NCBI GenBank assembly: GCA_030446945.1
Contig: JAUJMI010000078.1
Coordinates: forward strand, 2,586 to 11,140
Source of the DNA: Longimicrobium sp.
GTDB taxonomy: Bacteria; Gemmatimonadota; Gemmatimonadetes; Longimicrobiales; Longimicrobiaceae
Direction of reading: 5' to 3'
Length of the DNA: 8,555 nt
The position numbers and the translations under genes are program-made. Of this stretch, positions 5,014 to 8,555 are shown in pieces. Under the pieces are notes generated by a model that saw only the letters and a program-made list of their open reading frames with translations, ran no database searches and was not told the DNA's origin. How positions within the stretch are numbered: the first letter of the stretch is position 1; every line of letters starts with the position of its first letter.

Positions 5014-7785
5014 ATGAAACGCGAACAGATAGCCGCAGACATCGAGACGTACGCTCAGGACATCGTCGACACCGTGCGTGAGCCGCTGCTCATGCTGGAC
5101 ACCACGCTCCGCGTACGAAGCGCAAACCGCGCCTTTTACCAGACCTTCCGCGTCACCTCCGCGGAAACGGAGGATCAGCTCATCTACGAGCTGGGCAACG
5201 GCCAGTGGGACATCCCCGCACTGCGCACCCTGCTGGAGGACATCGTCCCGAAGCGCTCCGTCTTCGACGACTTCGAGCTGGAGCACACCTTTCCCGTGAT
5301 CGGGCGGCGGGTGATGCTGCTGAACGCACGGCAGCTTCGTGCAGGCAGCCACGGCGAGCTGCTGGTGCTGGCCATGGAGGACGTGACCGAGCGCCGCCGG
5401 GCGGAAGCCGACCTGGAGGCGATCGACGCGTATGCCCAGGACATCGTGGATACGGTCCGCGAGCCGCTGCTCATCCTGGACCCGTCGCTCCGCGTGCGCA
5501 GCGCCAACCGCGCCTTCTACCAGACCTTCGAAGTGGGGGCGGAGGAGACGGAGAACCAGCTGATCTACGAGCTCGGCAACGGGCAGTGGGACATCCCGGC
5601 GCTGCGCACCCTGCTGGAGGACATCATCCCCAAGAGGTCGGTGTTCAACGACTTCGAGCTGGAGCACACCTTTCCCCAGATCGGGCGGCGGGTGATGCTG
5701 CTGAACGCCCGGCAGCTCCGTGCCGGCAGCCACGACGAGCTGCTGGTGCTGGCCATGGAGGACGTCACCGAGCGCCGGCGTGCGGAGGCCGACCTGGAGG
5801 CGATCGAGACGTACGCCCAGGACATCGTGGAAACGGTCCGCGAGCCGCTCCTGATCCTGGATCCGTCGCTCCGCGTGCGCAGCGCCAACCGGGCCTTCTA
5901 CCAGACCTTCGAGGTGGGGGCGGGGGAGACGGAGGGCCAGTTGATCTACGAGCTGGGCAACGGCCAGTGGGACATCCCGGACCTGCGCGTGCTGCTGGAG
6001 GACATCATCCCGACGAGGTCGGTGTTCAACGACTTCGAGCTGGAGCACACCTTTCCCCAGATCGGGCGGCGGGTGATGCTGCTGAACGCGCGCCAGCTTC
6101 GCGCCGGCAGCCACGGCGAGCTGCTGATGCTGGCGCTGGAGGACGTGACTGAGCGACGGCGCGCCGAAGAGGAGGTGGCGGAGGCCCGCGAGGCGGCGGA
6201 GGCCGCCAACCGTTCCAAGAGCCAGTTCCTGGCCAACATGAGCCACGAGCTTAGAACGCCGCTGAACGCCATCCTCGGCTACTCGGAGATGCTCCAGGAG
6301 GAGGCCGCCGAGCAGAGCCTGGAGTCGTTCGCCGCGGACCTGGAGCGCATCAACTCCGCGGGGAAGCACCTGCTGGCGCTGATCAACGACATCCTGGACC
6401 TGTCCAAGATCGAAGCCGGGAAGATGGAGCTGTTCGTCGAGCGGTTCGACCTGGCGGAACTGATCGACGAAGTCGCGTCCACGGTGCAGCCGATGGTGCA
6501 CAAGAACGCCAACACCCTGAGGGTGGTACGCGCCGCCGGCCTGGGCGAGATGCGGGCGGACCAGATGAAGGTGCGGCAGGCGCTCTACAACCTGCTCTCC
6601 AACGCGGTCAAGTTCACCGAGGGCGGCACCGTCACCCTCGCCGCCGACCGCCAGATCATGGACGGGGGCGAGTGGATCGTGTTCCGCGTGGCGGACACGG
6701 GGATCGGGCTCAGCGACGAGCAGCTCTCCAAGCTGTTCCTCGACTTCAGCCAGGCGGACGCATCCACCACGCGCCGCTTCGGCGGGACGGGGCTGGGGCT
6801 GGCCCTCACGCGCCGCTTCTGCCAGATGATGGGCGGCGACGTGTCGGTGCAGAGCGTGCCGGGCGAAGGGAGCGTGTTCACCATCAAGCTTCCCGCGCTC
6901 ATGCAGGAGAGCGCGCCCGACGGCGACGGCGCGCGCGCGGGCGCCTTCGTCGCCTCGCGCGACGGCGAGATCCCGGCGGGCGGCGAGGCCCCGCCCGGAA
7001 CGAGCTGCGTGCTGGTGATCGACGACGACGATGCCGCGCGAGATCTGCTGCAGCGCTACCTGACCCGGGAGGGGTTCAGCGTTCGCACCGCCGCCAGCGG
7101 GCCGGACGGGCTGCTCCTTGCGCGCACCCTGCACCCCGCGGCCATCACGCTCGACGTGATGATGCCGGAGATGGACGGCTGGAGCGTCCTGAAGGCGCTC
7201 AAGGAGGACGCGGAGCTGCGCAGCATCCCCGTCATCATGCTCACGATGGTGGACGACCCGGAACGGGGATTCGCACTGGGCGCGGCCGAGTACGCCACCA
7301 AGCCCGTGGACCGGCACCGGCTCTCCGCCACCCTGCGCAGGTATGCGCACCCGGGGCCCGAGTCGCTGGTGCTGCTGGTGGAGGACGACCCGGCGACGCG
7401 TGCCATGATGCGCACCGTGCTGGAAAAGGAAGGGTGGCGCGTCTGCGAGGCCGCCGACGGCCGGGAGGGGCTCAGCTGCATGACAGCGGAGCGCCCCGAC
7501 GTGATCCTGCTGGACCTGATGATGCCGAAGATGGACGGCTTCGAGTTTGCCGACCAGGTGCGCCACCACGCCGAGTGGCGCAACGTGCCCATCGTCGTCG
7601 TCACCGCCCATGACCTGAGCGCGCGCGACCGCCAGCGGCTGAGCGGCTACGTGGAGACCATCCTGCAGAAGACGGGCGACTCGCACGAGTCGCTGCTGGC
7701 GCGCGTGCGCGAACTGCTGGACGACTTCGCCGTTCCTCGCGGCGTGATCCCCACCCCCGATGGAGACGAGGCGGCTGCGCTATGA
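5014..7785 (+). CDS. Soluble hybrid histidine kinase: PAS-PAS-PAS-HisKA-HATPase-REC-REC
   Basis: A 923-residue cytoplasmic sensor kinase with no signal peptide or membrane helix. Residues 11-137, 138-264 and 265-391 are three nearly identical 127-residue PAS modules. Each contains VREPLL, RVRSANRAFYQTF, IYELGNGQWDIP, FELEHTFP and IGRRVMLLNARQL, and the first two end in DVTERRRAEADLEAI. The HisKA H-box is SHELRTPLNA with H411. The HATPase carries the N-box LLSNAVKFT (N530), the G1 box DTGIG (D561), the F-box region FLDFSQAD and the G2 box GGTGLGL (from G590); all key residues are intact. Receiver 1 has the acidic IDDDD cluster, D714 in LDVMMPEMDG and K763. Receiver 2 has VEDD, D834 in LDLMMPKMDG and K886. 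The PAS type resembles that seen in CheB/CheR-PAS and other hybrid kinases. The expected role is autophosphorylation at H411 with relay through D714 and D834. The input signal is unknown. Its stop overlaps the next start (ATGA). Confidence 0.95.
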   Translation: MKREQIAADIETYAQDIVDTVREPLLMLDTTLRVRSANRAFYQTFRVTSAETEDQLIYELGNGQWDIPALRTLLEDIVPKRSVFDDFELEHTFPVIGRRVMLLNARQLRAGSHGELLVLAMEDVTERRRAEADLEAIDAYAQDIVDTVREPLLILDPSLRVRSANRAFYQTFEVGAEETENQLIYELGNGQWDIPALRTLLEDIIPKRSVFNDFELEHTFPQIGRRVMLLNARQLRAGSHDELLVLAMEDVTERRRAEADLEAIETYAQDIVETVREPLLILDPSLRVRSANRAFYQTFEVGAGETEGQLIYELGNGQWDIPDLRVLLEDIIPTRSVFNDFELEHTFPQIGRRVMLLNARQLRAGSHGELLMLALEDVTERRRAEEEVAEAREAAEAANRSKSQFLANMSHELRTPLNAILGYSEMLQEEAAEQSLESFAADLERINSAGKHLLALINDILDLSKIEAGKMELFVERFDLAELIDEVASTVQPMVHKNANTLRVVRAAGLGEMRADQMKVRQALYNLLSNAVKFTEGGTVTLAADRQIMDGGEWIVFRVADTGIGLSDEQLSKLFLDFSQADASTTRRFGGTGLGLALTRRFCQMMGGDVSVQSVPGEGSVFTIKLPALMQESAPDGDGARAGAFVASRDGEIPAGGEAPPGTSCVLVIDDDDAARDLLQRYLTREGFSVRTAASGPDGLLLARTLHPAAITLDVMMPEMDGWSVLKALKEDAELRSIPVIMLTMVDDPERGFALGAAEYATKPVDRHRLSATLRRYAHPGPESLVLLVEDDPATRAMMRTVLEKEGWRVCEAADGREGLSCMTAERPDVILLDLMMPKMDGFEFADQVRHHAEWRNVPIVVVTAHDLSARDRQRLSGYVETILQKTGDSHESLLARVRELLDDFAVPRGVIPTPDGDEAAAL
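5044..6186 (+). repeat. Three tandem 381-bp direct repeats encoding PAS modules
   Basis: Units at 5044-5424, 5425-5805 and 5806-6186 are each exactly 381 bp (127 codons), with no gap. At the protein level units 1 and 2 differ at 14 of 127 positions; units 2 and 3 differ at 17, six of them in the last six residues where unit 3 leads into the HisKA linker. Units 2 and 3 share a 75-bp exact run (5634-5708 and 6015-6089), including an uncommon TTT Phe codon that all three units keep. This indicates recent in-frame duplication or ongoing gene conversion. Confidence 0.95.
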
Positions 7786-8186
7786 AGAAGATCCTGCTGG
7801 TGGAAGATAACGAGATGAACCGCGACATGCTGTCGCGCCGCCTGGAGCGGAAGGGCTACCGCGTGGTGGTCGCCGTAGACGGGCAGGCCGGCGTGGACGC
7901 GGCCGCCACGGAGCTGCCGGACCTGGTCCTGATGGACATGAGCCTCCCCGTGCTGGACGGATGGGAGGCGACGCGGCGTCTGAAGGCGGCGCCGGCGACC
8001 GGCCACATTCCGGTCATCGCGCTCACCGCGCACGCCATGGCCGGCGACCGGGCGCACGCCATGGATGCCGGATGCGACGACTACGACACGAAGCCGATAG
8101 ACCTGCCGCGCCTGCTCGCGAAGGTCGAGGCTCTCCTGGCGCGGAACGCCGGCGGGGCCGCGCCTGTCTCTGGAGCTTCGCAATGA
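7782..8186 (+). CDS. Stand-alone receiver protein (DivK/CheY-like response regulator)
   Basis: A 134-residue single-domain response regulator with no DNA-binding or enzymatic output. The phosphoacceptor is D52 in LVLMDMSLPVLDGWE. The Mg-binding acidic pair is E8-D9 in ILLVEDNEMNRDML. The switch threonine is T82 in IALTAHAMAGD, and K104 lies in GCDDYDTKPID. The VEDNEMNRD opening and TAHAMAGDR segment are typical of DivK-like receivers, which work as phosphorelay intermediates or allosteric partners of kinases. The start overlaps the kinase stop as ATGA, with GAGG at 7768-7771 as ribosome-binding site, so it is translationally coupled. The next gene overlaps its stop in the same way. It is likely a phosphoryl acceptor from the hybrid kinase, directly or through the small DHp protein. 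The C-terminal 10 or so residues are a disordered tail. Confidence 0.95.
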   Translation: MKKILLVEDNEMNRDMLSRRLERKGYRVVVAVDGQAGVDAAATELPDLVLMDMSLPVLDGWEATRRLKAAPATGHIPVIALTAHAMAGDRAHAMDAGCDDYDTKPIDLPRLLAKVEALLARNAGGAAPVSGASQ

Positions 8187-8545
8187 CCGGGGCGGACGGC
8201 GCGGGCCGGCGCGCGCTTTCGCCCGCGCAGCTTCACGACCTGCGGACGCCGCTGGGCCAGATCATCGGGTACGCCGAGCTGCTGGCGGAGCGCGCGGAGG
8301 CGGCGGGGGATGAGCGATTCGCGCCGGACGTGAAGAAGATCAGCGCCGCCGGCTACCGGATGCTGGCGCTCATCGAGGACATCTTCACCGCGACCCGGGC
8401 GGGTGTGCCCGGCGGCTTCACCTGGGACGACGTCGACACGCTCCGCGGGCTGGCCGGTGGGAGCCGCCCCCTGAGCCCAGAGGATGCGCAGCGCCTCGCG
8501 TCCCTCTCCGCCCGCATCGCGGCTTTGCTCCCTCCGCGCGAATAG
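8183..8545 (+). CDS. DHp-only (HisKA-type) protein without ATPase domain, putative histidine phosphotransferase
   Basis: A 120-residue soluble protein. ATG at 8183 overlaps the receiver stop as ATGA, with GGAG at 8172-8175 seven nt upstream; an upstream open frame exists but the coupled start is preferred. Residues 13-68 form a complete two-helix DHp hairpin: helix 1 with H-box LHDLRTPLGQIIGYAELL (H18), then helix 2 (DVKKISAAGYRMLALIEDIF). The segment aligns without gaps to H411-L461 of the adjacent kinase with 26 of 51 identities. The 52-residue tail (69-120) has a helix (PEDAQRLASLSARIAALLP) but no N, G1 or G2 box and is far too short for a HATPase domain, so it cannot autophosphorylate by itself. 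The likely role is HPt-like phosphotransfer between the receivers, or heterodimerisation with the kinase. Related H-boxes also occur fused to REC or cyclase domains in other bacteria (recollection). TAG ends the frame inside the window, so the protein is naturally short, assuming no sequencing frameshift. Confidence 0.85.
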   Translation: MTGADGAGRRALSPAQLHDLRTPLGQIIGYAELLAERAEAAGDERFAPDVKKISAAGYRMLALIEDIFTATRAGVPGGFTWDDVDTLRGLAGGSRPLSPEDAQRLASLSARIAALLPPRE

Positions 8546-8555
8546 CGGCCACATG

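Noticed and set aside
5044..6186. Possible CRISPR or mobile-element origin of the long direct repeats
   Set aside because: The units are in-frame PAS-coding modules of 127 codons with no spacers, terminal inverted repeats or transposase.
4711..7686. Very long minus-strand open frame opposite the kinase
   Set aside because: It is rich in H, Q, R and G with no domain signature, and exactly mirrors the kinase codon structure including its repeats; an antisense shadow of GC-rich coding DNA.
8553..8555. ATG at the last three bases as the start of a further operon gene
   Set aside because: There is no sequence after it and no Shine-Dalgarno before it; it cannot be called, only noted as possible.

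Overview
This is a GC-rich window with dense genes, short intergenic gaps and 4-bp ATGA gene overlaps. The protein styles are an M1 peptidase of the 'FAQWYPRIAVYERGGW' type, a TonB-dependent receptor with an N-terminal carboxypeptidase-regulatory-like domain, and a PAS-rich hybrid kinase. Together they suggest a Gram-negative bacterium, most like Gemmatimonadota (Longimicrobium-like). This assignment is inference from protein style and base composition; no 16S or marker gene is present.

Layout. (1) 1-640, minus: the N-terminal 213 residues of a secreted M1-family metallopeptidase, cut by the window edge. (2) 641-770: a divergent spacer with a candidate promoter (700-729) for the next gene. 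(3) 771-1139, plus: a half-length TauE/SafE (TSUP) membrane protein. (4) 1141-1175: a perfect 14-bp-stem hairpin between convergent genes, a likely bidirectional terminator. (5) 1199-2073, minus: a two-gene operon in which a small unknown protein of 106 aa overlaps pyrE (orotate phosphoribosyltransferase) by 4 bp. (6) 2074-2386: a divergent spacer with two related palindromic repeats that both begin GTAGRGGC. (7) 2387-4792, plus: a TonB-dependent outer-membrane receptor of 801 aa. (8) 4793-5013: a spacer with a hairpin and a weak candidate promoter. (9) 5014-8545, plus: a translationally coupled three-gene signalling operon.

The signalling operon is the most interesting part. Its first gene encodes a soluble hybrid histidine kinase with three nearly identical 127-residue PAS modules, then HisKA, HATPase, REC and REC. 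The second encodes a stand-alone DivK/CheY-like receiver. The third encodes a 120-residue protein holding a complete HisKA-type dimerisation/phosphoacceptor (DHp) hairpin with an intact H-box but no ATPase domain. Phosphoacceptor residues visible in order are H411, D714 and D834 in the kinase, D52 in the receiver and H18 in the small DHp protein. The parsimonious model is a cytoplasmic phosphorelay in which the DHp-only protein acts as an HPt-like phosphotransferase, or as a dimerisation partner or inhibitor of the kinase. The output is not in the window; 10 bases remain after the last stop and they end in an ATG, so the operon may continue.

The other genes (M1 peptidase, TSUP protein, unknown-pyrE pair, TonB receptor) look like separate transcription units with no evident link to the signalling operon.
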